Assembly: GCA_030762935.1 (NCBI GenBank)
Contig: CM060893.1
Location: 10,212,001-10,276,000, forward strand
Source: Hymenopus coronatus
Taxonomy: Eukaryota > Arthropoda > Insecta > Mantodea > Hymenopodidae
Direction of reading: 5' to 3'
DNA length: 64,000 nucleotides
The notes under the pieces are model-generated. The model saw only the letters and a program-made list of their open reading frames with translations. It ran no database searches and was not told the origin of the DNA. Positions 46,979 to 57,989 of the stretch are shown here, one piece after another. Position 1 is the stretch's first letter, and every line of letters begins with the position of its first letter. Position numbers and translations under genes: made by a program.

Positions 46979-47629
46979 AACAAATCATAGTCTGAACCAC
47001 TAGCAGAAAATTCTGGTTTATATTTGATCCATTCTTATAAGTATGATGGCAGCCCACAAATTTCCAGACGTTTTGGGCTATCGTGGTGATGAGTAGGGCT
47101 AGAGCTGCCATCTGGTGTCAGAATGTTCCTACATTCCATGTAACAAATCATAGTCTGAACCACTAGCAGAAAATTCTGGTTTATATTTGATCCATTCTTA
47201 TAAGTATGATGGCAGCCCACAAATTTCCAGACGTTTTGGCCTATCGTGGTGATGAGTAGGGCTAGAGCTGCCATCTGGTGTCAGAATGTTCCTAGATTCA
47301 ATGTAACAAATCATAGTCTGAACCACTAGCAGAAAATTCTGGTTTATATTTGATCCATTCTTATAAGTATGATGGCAGCCCACAAATTTCCAGACGTTTT
47401 GGCCTATCGTGGTGATGAGTAGGGCTAGAGCTGCCATCTGGTGTCAGAATGTTCCTACATTCAATGTAACAAATCATAGTCTGAACCACTAGCAGAAAAT
47501 TCTGGTTTATATTTGATCCATTCTTATAAGTATGATGGCAGCCCACAAATTTCCAGACGTTTTGGCCTATCGTGGTGATGAGTAGGGCTAGAGCTGCCAT
47601 CTGGTGTCAGAATGTTCCTACATTCAATG
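46979..47629. repeat. 163-bp tandem array, 4 units
   Basis: Four units starting at 46979, 47142, 47305 and 47468, differing at only a few positions (e.g. TTTTGGGCTA/TTTTGGCCTA, ATTCCATG/ATTCAATG). The units contain a mariner-end-like segment (on the minus strand GATCAAATATAAACCAGAATT). It lies in intron 2 of the - zinc-finger gene beside a mariner remnant. Confidence 0.92.
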
Positions 47630-47639
47630 CTACCTGCTG

Positions 47640-48010
47640 TGGTAGTGTAAAGACTGCGCTTTCCTTACTTGGCTCTTTGTCAAAATATGTGCTGAAATAG
47701 AAAATCCTGTCATTTGTGAAGTGCATCAAACTCCGTGAAATGTGTGGAAAATGTTCCAAAAGTCCTGTAATTATGAATTTTGTCATTGGTTTTCAATGAC
47801 AGTTCATCAGTCACAAGATTAGGCCTACCACTACCATCATGAACATTGGTATGGCCATTTTTAAAATCAATATACCATTGCCTGACTCGGCTTTTGCTCA
47901 TTATTCTCTGCCACTAAACATCACAAAGTTGACGATAAATTTCAACTGATTTGTTGCTTTTAGTCAACAAAATTCTAATCACAGACTGCACTTCCCAAGT
48001 CGCCACAATA
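47640..48010 (-). pseudogene. Mariner HTH-region fragment
   Basis: Minus strand reads QSVIRILLTKSNKSVEIYRQ, LCDV, stop, then SKSRVRQWYIDFKNGHTNVH and SGRPNLVTDEL: N-terminal DNA-binding domain of a mariner transposase. The catalytic domain is absent. Confidence 0.78.
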
Positions 48011-48067
48011 CACCAAAACATTTGGGTCTTTCTGGACTTCCCTCATATAATAGGTTAGCAATCTTAC

Positions 48068-48117
48068 CTTGTTGATTCAGGTAATATGAATTCCCGGCGT
48101 CCCTCTGAGGTATTAGT
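48068..48117 (-). CDS. 50-nt middle exon of - strand zinc-finger gene
   Basis: On the minus strand an ATGGTTACAG acceptor is followed by 50 nt and a GTAAGAT donor. In phase 0 it reads TNTSEGRREFILPEST plus two bases, the same length and phase as the + strand exon at 10601-10650, sharing EG and EFILPE. The last two bases (AG) complete an Arg codon with the first base of either downstream terminal exon (39646 or 36187). It sits just upstream, in gene direction, of a mariner remnant at 47640-48010. Confidence 0.83.
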
Positions 48118-48340
48118 CTGTAACCATAAAATACATTTTATGTTAGTTTAAATATTTCCACAAAACCCCAAAATATTTTTCTGAAGTGAACATGAGAAAT
48201 GGAAGTATTGAGTATAAAGTAGTGCATGCTCAGAAATTAAAACAAACACAGGAGGAAAAGTGTGAAACAACAGAGAACAATATTGGCAAAAGGAAAATCA
48301 GCAATGATGGCTATAAGATGGTCATCTAGTTTAAAAAAAA

Positions 48341-48364
48341 TCTGATGTGTTCCATTCACATGAC
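48341..48364 (+). mobile_element. HLR 5' end fragment
   Basis: First 24 bp of HLR only, running straight into SINE D. Confidence 0.65.
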
Positions 48365-48570
48365 TAGGTGACTCATTTGGTTAGGCGGTGGCTTTCTGAT
48401 CCCAAGGTTGCAGGTTCAAACCTGGCCTATACTCCTGCCGCCACTATAAGCCCACTTTTGTAGGAGTGCTCTATGCATGTGACCGCTGTGAATGCTCTCA
48501 ATGCTTTGAGAACAAGGCACTCAATTTCAGGAGATCCATCTTTACTTAGTATTATTACTTGTAAAATGTG
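48365..48570 (+). mobile_element. SINE D copy
   Basis: Head GGTGACTCATTTGGTTAGGC (A box) and GCAGGTTCAAACCTGGCC (B box), then a body of about 130 bp with an ATT-rich end. Confidence 0.65.
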
Positions 48571-48965
48571 TCAGCTTTTAGGTAAAGATTGGCTCAGGTA
48601 ATGGCAGGCTGGCATTACATATGTAAACAAGAAGAAAAGCTGTGGCAACTGGACTGTCTCACTGATACTGACGCCAATAGTGATGACAGTTCAGGGTTAT
48701 CCTCAGATTCCAGTAGCAGCATTACCTACTAGTTACAGCTGTCTAATGTAAGTAAAAAAGTGTCTTTGTTAGAATGTATTCACTTTGATATTACGTTCTT
48801 CATATATTTCTCAACATTATTTAATAGGAAAAGTTTATTTATTGAAGCAAAATCAACTAGTAAGCAATTCTTGTTCATGCGACATGTTTTGAATGTAATA
48901 TGGTGTAACACAAACACTTGTTTGTCACATATGTTTCTGCACCAATAACACTCCACAAAAACAGA
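48571..48965. other. No gene recognised
   Basis: 48650-48735 reads as an acidic Ser/Asp peptide (LTDTDANSDDSSGLSSDSSS) ended by a stop; possibly transposase N-terminus. Confidence 0.3.
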
Positions 48966-49217
48966 AAGTAACCACCATAAATTGTGTGCTTGAGCAACAT
49001 TTACATTTGTTTTTGTAGTAAGATTTTGTCTATCTCTTACGATTTGCCAGTTATGCAAAGATTATCCAGAATGAAGAGAACTATTGGGGCTATTCCCAGA
49101 AAATTCAAGATATACATTTCATTTGTTATAAAATATCAGCGTTTCAATCAAAATTGTTATAGCATTTTTGAGGGTATCAGAATTCTTGAAAAATGTTCCA
49201 TGTGGATTTAAAGTTAT
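48966..49217 (+). mobile_element. HLR middle fragment
   Basis: Matches the HLR middle (TTTTGTCTATCTCTTACG, AGGCTATTCCCAGAAAATTC-like). Confidence 0.72.
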
Positions 49218-49226
49218 TTTCATTTT

Positions 49227-49262
49227 GAGTGTGTGTGTGTCTCTCTCTCTCACACACACACC
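49227..49262. repeat. GT/CT/CA simple repeat
   Basis: Runs of GTGTGTGTGT, CTCTCTCTCT and CACACACACA in series. Confidence 0.85.
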
Positions 49263-49694
49263 TACCCACACTCTTTTTCCCTGTTTGGTATTCGGAAAGC
49301 ATATATTACGAAAGTAAGATGACCATCAGCTCTGAACATTAATATTTTGGAAAAAAATATTGGCTTGATTTAACTAAATACAGTATATAACAGCAGAATG
49401 TTCAGCATAGATTCCTGATTAATGTCTGAGCTGGCATAGTTGGAGACCATCTTATCAAAATATTCGTACTTTCACCATGCTTACTGGTATAGGGCAGAGA
49501 AGAATAACAATTATTGAGCATTCTTCTAGCCGAATTACACTAACCCCGAGCCGTGAAGCAAAAGATTGACAAGACATCCACACAACTATTTTACACTAAA
49601 AGTGATGGAATGAGGGAAGAACATTAAGGTATGAATGCAACTGTAAACCTAAAATAATATCATTGACTTTAGAAATGTAGCAGAGATAATACCC

Positions 49695-50478
49695 AAGAAA
49701 TGAAAGCTACAACCCATTACCACACAAACATGCAATAATAAACAGCCTCACACATAGATTAGTAAATGTACCTATGAGCACAACCAAATTCAACAAAGAG
49801 TTAAAAACCATAATTCAAACAGCAGAACAAAATGGATACAGCAAGAACCTTGTGTACAAGAAACTAAACAAAGCAAAGCAGAAAAAAAACATAAAAGAAA
49901 TAACTACCCTAACAGCAGGAAAAAACAATATCAACACATTCAGAAAATTCACTTACCCCCCCCGAGCATTTAGAAAATTCAAAAAACAAGACATCACCCT
50001 GGCTCCAATAAACAGATTTTCGGTCATAAAGTTACTAAATTCAAAAATAAAAGACGAAATTCCTCCAGAAAATAGGTCAGGAATATATCAAATTAAATGC
50101 ACAAATTGTGAAAAGTTCTGCATAGGACAAACCAAAAGAAGTTTAAAAATCAGATCCAAAGAGCACTTTAGAAACCTAAAATTGAAACAAGAAGATAAAT
50201 CGGCAGTAGCATTTCACTTTTGGAAAGAAAACCACAATCTAGATCCAAATCCAAAATTGCTTAAAACCATGTCAGGCCAAAATGAACTCACAACCTGGGA
50301 AAACATCTTCATATGGAAAAACAAAGATCGCCTAATAAACTTTGAAATCCCGCCAGTAGACAGCTTAGTTAAGAAGTTCATCATTTTGCCACCAGAGAAG
50401 AGAGTACAAGCAAATGCAGCCAGCAATGGCAGTTGGACCTGTGAGGTTGAAAATGAAAGCATAGGCTTTCGAAACTAG
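49695..50478 (+). pseudogene. Penelope-like element 3' ORF with GIY-YIG endonuclease
   Basis: Frame open from a TAA before 49695 to TAG 50478; an ATG occurs at 49774 but the frame is 5' truncated rather than starting there. It begins with the end of a reverse-transcriptase domain (NPLPHKHAIINSLTHRLVNV) and continues to a GIY-YIG nuclease: SGIYQIKCTNC, FCIGQTKRSLKIRSKEHFR. The second motif is CIG instead of YIG, so a key tyrosine is replaced; Arg and His of the family are present. A long open frame (over 250 codons) without a start, in intron 1 of the - gene. Probably inactive: RT core missing and active-site Tyr lost. Confidence 0.85.
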
Positions 50479-50614
50479 TCCCTCATAATAACAATGTAAG
50501 TGACCTAGTGTTAAAAAACCAACTCAACAAATTAATACACAAGAAATAACTTCCTCAAACTGTTGCTAAAAGCTTCTAGAGTAACCATCTTATTTCTGCC
50601 TCTACTTATCTTAC

Positions 50615-51223
50615 CTGTGTATAAAAATGGAAGTCTACATCTTTAAGCCTGATCTCTTCTGATCCAGATTTTGTTTCAGTAGATGTTTCAAAATATACAG
50701 GTTCTTCTTTGAGCTCAATTTTGATATCTATTTCATCCCTGTCTGCGTTGGAGTCAGGTGGCTCACTCTTTATATGAAAATCTGAACTATGATTAACTTT
50801 CAACTCAGGTTTAATTGCAGTTAATGTTATTTCGGACCATACAGGATCTTCTCCATTCTCAATTTTGGTTTTTATTTCATGATCATCATTGTGTATTTTA
50901 GAGTTGGGCTGTAGTATAAAAACACTAGCAAAAGATGGTGACTCATTCTTCAAATGAGCATCTGAACAGGGAGTCATTTCTGATTCAGATTTCACTTCAC
51001 TTAATGATGTTTCTTGCAAACAAAATTCTTGTTTAACTTCTTTTTTGTAGTTCATTTCATGTTTGTTATTATTGTTTTTAGACTCCATTACAAACTCTTA
51101 AGAAAAAGGAATGATTTCCTCGAAACAAATATCTGAAGAAATGTGGATTCATTTCAAATCATTCTTAAAGTTCTGTTCTGGAATCGTTGTCATCAACTGG
51201 TATTCTTGCATCCATTTCAAAAT
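50615..51223 (-). CDS. Leader exon of - strand zinc-finger gene (CDS 51088-50615)
   Basis: Acceptor CTCTTTTCAG before 51223; 5' UTR to 51089 with a short uORF (M-D-A-R-I-P..., with an upstream counterpart DARI in the + strand leader); main ATG at 51088; donor CAG/GTAAGA after 50615, phase 0 (158 codons). The peptide is acidic and Ser/Glu-rich with many PsiKxE motifs (EVKQE, EVKSE, IKPE, HIKSEPP, LKEEPVY), homologous to 9041-9448. No fingers. The only downstream partners in the window are the 50-nt exon at 48 kb and the two terminal exons at 39.6 and 36.2 kb, so one leader appears to serve two finger arrays. Inference: nuclear factor with a SUMO-modified effector region. Confidence 0.83.
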
Positions 51224-51420
51224 CTGAAAAGAGAAATATGTCAATATGATATTTGTTACTGAAATGTGACAGAGAAATTTTTATATCCACTCTTGAATTT
51301 TTGTATTAATTTCCCTGATTTTCCCTAATTCAGTTAAATCTTTATGGCCGGTCTATATTATTGTGAGCATAGTTTTTCATTTCACATTAGTTTTTAATTG
51401 ACAATAGAGGCTTTAAAAAA

Positions 51421-51555
51421 TCTGATGAGTTCCATTCACATGATTTTCTCTCTTCTACAAACTATTCTTAGAAAAGATTACTTTTTTATCTAAATTGCTA
51501 ATCAAGATAAACATTAGCAGAATTGACCATATTACTTGCTTCCTTATAAGTAATA
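51421..51555 (+). mobile_element. HLR 5' fragment
   Basis: TCTGATGAGTTCCATTCACAT to TTGCTTCCTTATAAGTA; belongs to the AAACTATTCTTA subtype also split by element L. Confidence 0.7.
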
Positions 51556-51805
51556 GGGTTCATGTTGTAGTGTTTTTAGAGAAAAAAGCTTGTTTACGGT
51601 AATCTCTCTATATGTGTATAAAGTAATATTGTAAATAAAAATGTACAAATATTATAAATTGTAATAATCAATATTATAATACATGTTGTGTTAATAATAT
51701 ACTTAATAAAAGAACAAGTGAAAGTGACCTAAATATAAGTGGAGTGAAACTTTAAAACACATTATGACATACCATTAGAGCTAATCAAGGTATAAACATT
51801 AAAAA

Positions 51806-52639
51806 ATGTGATGTGTTCCATTCACATGACTTTCTCTACATCTCTGCAACAAATTATTGTTTAAAAGCTTTTGCTTCTATTTACTTCATGCTAATCGAGA
51901 ATAAGGGAGTACCATATGTTAAAGTGATAGTCGAAAGCTGGTTGCTATGTGACTGCAGTTCCTTTGTTTGTATGAACAGGAGTTGCTAAATTCCTGTATG
52001 AGAAAAGTATAAGTTTTTCAAAGCTGAAACCACAAACAAGGAATATCTCAAAAACGATCAACTTCACGAAAAAAATGTATGTAACATAAATTGTGTGTTT
52101 TAACGTGCTCTACATTTTTTGTGGGGTAATTTTTGTCCATCTTTTACCGTTTTGCAGTTATGCAAAATTCCGTAAAATTCATCCAGAATAAAGTAGTCTT
52201 CAGAGGTTATTCCCAGAAAATTCAAGATATACATTTTATTTGTCAGGTAAATAGCTTTAATATACAATATTTTAATCAATATCATTAGAGCCATTTTTGA
52301 GAAAATCAAAATTTTCAAAAAAAGTTCCATGTAAAGGGTAGTTTAGGATTGGGGGATTTTTCTCAAAATCTTTGTGTCACATCCCTGGAAGATACTAAAC
52401 TTAAATACCAAGTTTGGTGTTTTACCGACTTTTCATTTTTGAGTTAGCGTGTTCACAGACACATGGACACATTGCCATACACACACACACACACACATAC
52501 GGAACTTTTTCTGAAAATTTTTTTTTTTTGGAAATAGGAGACCCTAAAACATATATTTTGGTGAAATCTCTATATCAAATTTTTGGGTGGAGTGCAATAC
52601 CTTTTCTAAACACTATGTACATACGTGTAGAGAAAATAA
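51806..52639 (+). mobile_element. HLR family copy with small internal deletion
   Basis: Complete ends; about 50 bp missing after GCTAATCGAGA. Includes a CA run near 52480-52497. Confidence 0.8.
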
Positions 52640-53599
52640 AAAGAATTAAGGAAATACCTAATAGACAAATTTTTATTTAGTATCGATGAATTGTAATTTT
52701 ATATTATTATCATCATTATTATTATTATTATTAATATTATTACTTTTACTTAAGGCTGATCATGTCAATTTCTGTTGTCTACTTTCACCATACTTGTAGT
52801 TTCATGATGCCTATAACTTATTGTATTTTGTCTATGGACAAATAAATAAATAAAAGTAGAAAGGAAACAAAAATTAATGAAAGGGTTAAAAATCCCTTAA
52901 TAACTTTATTATTTACTTAACTAAACCTTAAAAGACTATTTTTAAACCCTAGACCAGCCATGGCATTTACCACCACTCAGCTGCGGACCTCCCCCCACAC
53001 CAATAGCTACACGGTGCAACTGAAACTAGTAAACAGTGTTGGACAGATGTTCAGAATGACAATGCCTGCATTTCATCAAGAATGGGAAAATTATTTTTGT
53101 ATTTTACTCAATGAAATACCATTCTATTTAATTTGTGATTATCCATTATGCTATGTAACTCATTTTAATATTAGCCTGCCATTTTAACAGAAAAACATTT
53201 CAATGAATATGGCAAGATTGTTATGGCAGGGTATGTTTATATATTTTCTTAAAACATATAATAATTACGATTACTTATTATCTACTTTAATATAATCATT
53301 ATCATGCTGTACATTAATAAAATGATGAAAAAATCATACTGCACATGCTATCACATTTTTCAACATTATAATTTTATTGTTATGTTGGACAGACCCGAGA
53401 ACAGAGGCTCGTGGAAATTGAAATCCCAGTTCTCCGAACAGATTCAATAAAAATAAGTTGTCACAAGCTTCCAACAACATCATTCTACAATCTGTTAGGG
53501 CCAGTTACTGTATTTCTCTGAAAATAACTGAATCATTAGTGTTTTACCGAGGGGGAGTTTGTCAAAGATTCCCTAAGAAGAGCTTAACCCACAAGAGGT
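52640..53599. other. No gene recognised
   Basis: Contains an ATT microsatellite (about 52700-52740) and a tail-like TGGACAAATAAATAAATAAA, suggesting a retroelement end near 52850. The 75-codon frame at 52960 is unrecognised. Confidence 0.35.
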
Positions 53600-53880
53600 A
53601 AACCATCTTTAAAGGTGTACCTCTCTCCCGTAATACCGCTGTGAGCAGAATTGTTGATATGGATGTGAACTTGGAAAAATTAATGAAAAACCTTAAAGAA
53701 GTTTTTTTTTTAATTGACATTAAAGATACAGCACAGTTACGCATTATCATTAGGCACCGATTCCAATTTTAATATCTGGAAGAATTTCTGGATAAGATTC
53801 CAATGTAAGACACAAGAAGAGGAATAGATATTTTAAAAGCAGTTTTGCACATTATTGACAAGTTTAACCCTGCAGTGCCA
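53600..53880 (+). pseudogene. hAT transposase (ZBED/GTF2IRD2-like), N-side fragment
   Basis: Reads SLSRNTAVSRIVDMDVNLEK, then FLIDIKDTAQLRIIIRHRFQF, stop, YLEEFLDKIPM, stop, GIDILKAV: the segment containing the first catalytic Asp in the hAT-derived ZBED/GTF2IRD2 family. Stops show it is dead. Continues at 54995. Confidence 0.72.
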
Positions 53881-54260
53881 ATCACGATCTAATCGTGAAT
53901 TCTGCGATATGCCAGTCATGATTTAATTGTGATTCCCATTTCATACTTTTTAGCTCTTTCCAGCAGGAAAGTCTGTGTGCTTTAGCTTTAGAGAAAGGTT
54001 TTCTAGAGCATTTCATGGCCTTTTCTTTACATTCCCAAGTGCTAAATTAACTCCAAATTTAATTTCTCTAACCTGTGTTTATGTTGGTTGAAAATTGGCA
54101 TCATCTAGAAAAAGGTTACGAACCAGCTGTATTAGAAGAAAGCGAGAGTGATTTTGAATTTGCAGACCTTAATGAAAGAATTTCTGACACCGATGTAAGA
54201 GAGGATATATATTCTAATTCCAGCAATGAAAATACATCCAATAAAACAGCCCTCATATGA
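53874..54260 (+). mobile_element. Possible piggyBac-type element 5' end inside hAT
   Basis: TTAACCCTGCAGTGCC begins just where the hAT frame breaks, typical of piggyBac ends (TTAA plus CCC). From 54075 an acidic frame (ESESDFEFADLNE...) could be the transposase N-terminus. The right end was not found. Confidence 0.45.
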
Positions 54261-54724
54261 ATGCAAATAAGTTATCAAAATGGATTTACAGAAGTGCAAC
54301 CGATGAAGCAACATTGTGAATCATTCATTCAGCTATGCAACAACATAAGTGGTAAATTATACAATAACCTATGTTGCATCTATACCATATTGCTTTATGC
54401 CATTTTCATTATTAGTTGTATTGGCAATTTTTTTCAGTTTGCAGGTTACATGGATTCATTTTTTTGTATTTTTAAAAATAATATACCAGACCATAACAGT
54501 TTGCTGTTTTAGTAAAGAAATATCTATACTTTCATTTCATTAGTTTGAACTTGTGTAATAAGGTTTTGTACACCTAATTACTGATCACTATGGGATCGAT
54601 AAGAAAGGCATAAGTAATTAATTTTATTTCCCCCCAGAAAATAGGTAAAACTATACGATGGTTCCTACGGGCATGCACACGGCACGCACACACACTTAAG
54701 GCTTTTACTGGCTATCCAGACTTG

Positions 54725-54960
54725 AAAGTGTTGAAAAACATTTAAGTTGTTCAGATGTGAAAGTTGCCAGGTTGTCGAAATTTTGACTTCTTCTTGGGAT
54801 CATTGGGGTTTTAGCTTCACAGATCCCTCAGCTACACCCTATCATCATTCCACATTAGCGGCCTGGCTACACTTTGCAGCTTAGGGCCCTAAATGCTTAT
54901 AACAGACCAGTAAGTAACTACAATGCAGCTCTAATGACGAAATACAAAAGTGTCCACTTA
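54725..54960 (-). repeat. Dispersed repeat K, copy 2
   Basis: Inverse of 1015-1265. Confidence 0.65.
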
Positions 54961-54994
54961 TAGAAGCAATGCCAAGTAGTGGAACCATCGTATA

Positions 54995-55435
54995 CTAATA
55001 ACAATTATAATACCGACAATGTGTCAACTGGAGTGGATTACAGATCTGGCATTTCTTTGTGATCTTTCTACCCATTTTGATGCCCTTAATGTCAAATTGC
55101 AAGGCCAGAACCAGGTTATCATCACAATGTTTGATAGTGACAGCATTTATGGCCGAACTGCAATTGTGGATGAAACAACTTGGGGCAGGCAACATGATAC
55201 ATTTTCCATCTGTAGCATTACTGGGAAATTCTCATGACTGCTTCATATATTATATAAGAACATTGCAACAACTCCATCAAACAATGGAAGAAGGTTTTCC
55301 AAGTTGACAAAAATGGGTTAACATATGCATCTTTTCATAAATCCCATTATGTCTAATATAGTTGAAGCATCAGAATCTTTTCAATTGGAATTAACCAATT
55401 TACAACGTAGTATGATGGTTGTCACCCTTAAAAGA
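54995..55435 (+). pseudogene. hAT transposase (ZBED/GTF2IRD2-like), C-side fragment
   Basis: Reads WITDLAFLCDLSTHFDALNV and LQGQNQVI, then, after a shift, LWMKQLGAGNMIHFPS and, further on, ASESFQLELTNLQ: the late conserved segment of the same hAT family as 53600-53880. Confidence 0.78.
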
Positions 55436-56310
55436 CTCTTAATTTACACTACACTTACATTTGTTGCATACATTTTAGCATAATGTTAATTAATGTTTCT
55501 CAATCTTCTCCACACATTTTATGTTTTATTGCTGCAAACTGAGTTGTTAAAGGCATTGCATCATAATTTGGGTGTGTTGGTTACATCACTTGGCATTAAT
55601 CTATACTTTAAGTAGTTTAAGTAGTGGGTAAAACTTCCACAGGCGATTTAATCTCAATAAAACTATATACAGGTTGCTTAAAAAGCTACAAGAACCTGAA
55701 CCATTAGGCCAGCCTTCTATTTGTTGACTTCACAAAAATTGGCTTAAACGACGTTAAAACGCGATAAAAGATGGTCAGGAATTACTGGATTTTGTTCTAA
55801 CACACCCCTCGTCTACGTCCCTTCACCGCAAATTGCTTTCCTCCTTTACTACATTAGAAAAGCATTCCTCGGCTACCTTTAACCGTTTAGGGTTCTGTTT
55901 AGCGGCTTTGAGCCCGGAACTCTACGGCTCCAGAATAGTTGTATTGTGTAGGGAGTTGAATATCGACAAAGTGGAAAGCGGCTCAGGGGCGAAGTGTTGA
56001 TTATCTCCAGTGTTTGCCCCACCTGAGTCTGGAGTGATTCTAACCTCAATGTCTTTTCTGTGCGATTTAATACACATCAATGTTACACAAGAATGGGATA
56101 GTCGTTAATTTTGTGATTTTTAATGGTTTTGTGAAGTTTTTTTAATGCATTTTACCCTGCTTACTTCTAAGCTATTGGACTCCAGTAAGAAATTGAAAGC
56201 TGTGGCTCCATATTGATTGTTATTGATGTCCAGTGTTACCAACCTTCCTTCGATAATCAGAAAACCGCACAGGCATATAATAATGAACCGAATAACTGAA
56301 TTGATAATAG
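55436..56310. other. No gene recognised
   Basis: 55750-56050 is GC-richer than its surroundings but stop-dense in all frames. Confidence 0.35.
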
Positions 56311-56462
56311 TTGGGCGTGAAAGACCGCTTAATTTTGCTCAGAGACCTCTCTGTCAGGCTTGAGTTCTCTTACTTGCAGTAAATCGACACAGGACCAACG
56401 GCATTACTTCCCTTCCGAAGGAAGCTAAGGATTTTTACATCCATCCATCGTCCTCCGCCAAT
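56311..56462 (-). mobile_element. SINE A fragment
   Basis: Central body only (AAGACCGCTTAATTTTGCTC to TCGTCCTCCGCC). Confidence 0.74.
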
Positions 56463-56794
56463 TTGTAACAACATATTTCAAAATGCGCTTTATCTAAATA
56501 ATAAATGAAAGAAATGTCAATTTTAAAAAGATATAGCAATGTCAAATGTGTCAATAAACATAACATTGTTTCACTCACCATAATTTATTCTCTAAAAGTG
56601 TAGAATGTTTTATCATTATCCAGTGACTGTACAAAGTCGATTTCTGTCTTTCACTTTAATATTAAATTAATTTGTTAAATACACCCTCGTTCGACTTGTG
56701 GTCAGGAAGTGAAGAAAAAAACCCACAAAAAGGAGTCTTCCGCACTGTCTTAAAAATCAGTAATCATCACCAAAACCTCATCATCGCCATTTGA

Positions 56795-56990
56795 ATTGAT
56801 GATGCTTAATGCCCGCTATTCTACAAATAGCACCGCAGGCGATGACATTGAAAATGCATGAGATGAAGATAGAGTACCGGTAGAATAAGATAACCGGGAG
56901 AAACCTAAGAACCCAGGAAAACCTGCCCCGCGCAGATTTGTCCAACACAAATTCCACATGCGGTCGCATGAGATCAGATCTATGTGATAT
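56795..56990 (-). mobile_element. SINE B copy, head lost
   Basis: Reverse of the SINE B body (GCCCGCTATTCTAC..., CACATGCGGTCGCATG); lacks the A and B boxes. Confidence 0.73.
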
Positions 56991-57045
56991 GAAGATGTTC
57001 GGCATTCGTTGTCGATTCGGCCCCCATCCTTTTAACCTAATCAAC

Positions 57046-57097
57046 ATAATAATAATAAATAATAATAATAATGATAATAATAATAATAATAATAAAA
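57046..57097. repeat. AAT microsatellite
   Basis: About 16 AAT units with one GAT interruption. Confidence 0.9.
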
Positions 57098-57418
57098 GCT
57101 GAAAACTTTATTTGAGTGAGGCTTTGGTTCTGAATTTTACGATATGAATGAATTATATGAACGATTTGAACGCCATCAGTCCGATAGTTGGTGAAAAATG
57201 GAAAATTTTGTCAAGAAACCAAAACAAACGAATTACTTTTATATATTTACTGGAATGCAAAGGCCAAAATTAAGACGTTAGAAATTCTTAAAAGCTTTAT
57301 AACAGGATATTACTGTGAGTAAAAGTGAAGAACTAATAATTAGAAGGTTTTAGTGGTGATTTATGTGGTGTAGCCAACACATATTAATCATAATGATTTT
57401 ACTAACACACAATAGTAT
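57098..57418. other. No feature recognised
   Basis: AT-rich sequence without a usable frame. Confidence 0.3.
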
Positions 57419-57869
57419 TACTTTCTCTACACATACTATGTACATAGTGTATAGAGAGGGTATTGCACTCCACCCAAAATTCGATACCGAGATTTCACCG
57501 GAAATATATGTTTTAGGGTCCCCTGTATAAAAAAAAAAACATTTTTGGAAAAAGGTCCGTGTGTGTCCGTGAACACGATAACTCAAAAACGAAAAGTCGG
57601 TAAAATACCAAACTTGGTATTTAAGCTTAGTATCTTCCAGGGATGCGACACGAAGATTTTGAGAAAAATCTCTCCACCCCAAACTACCCTTTACATGGAA
57701 ATGTTTTCGAAAATTTTGACTTTTTTAAAAATGGCTCTAACGATTTTGATTAAGATATCGTATATTAAAGATATTTACCTGACAAATAAAATGTATATCT
57801 TTAATTTTCTGGGAATAACCTCTGAAGACTACTTTATTCTGGAGGGATTTTACGGAATTTTGCATAACT
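57419..57869 (-). mobile_element. HLR 3' half, left arm
   Basis: From TACTTTCTCTACACATACTA to TTTTGCATAACTG. Directly followed by an inverted HLR tail. Confidence 0.78.
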
Positions 57870-57982
57870 GGATTCAGGGGGACCCAAAACATGTATCTCC
57901 GGTAAAATCTCGGTATCGAAATTTTGGGTGCATTACAATACCTTTTCTACACACTTTGTACAATAGTACTGTAGAGAAAGTA
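57870..57982 (+). mobile_element. HLR 3' tail, inverted to its neighbour
   Basis: GATTCAGGGGGACCC to GTAGAGAAAGTA; forms an inverted repeat of about 110 bp with 57419-57530. Confidence 0.75.
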
Positions 57983-57989
57983 AAAATAT

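Noticed and set aside
47035..47600. Three overlapping 79-codon minus-strand frames in the tandem array
   Set aside because: They are the same frame repeated by the 163-bp unit; 163 is not a multiple of three, so no continuous protein is encoded.
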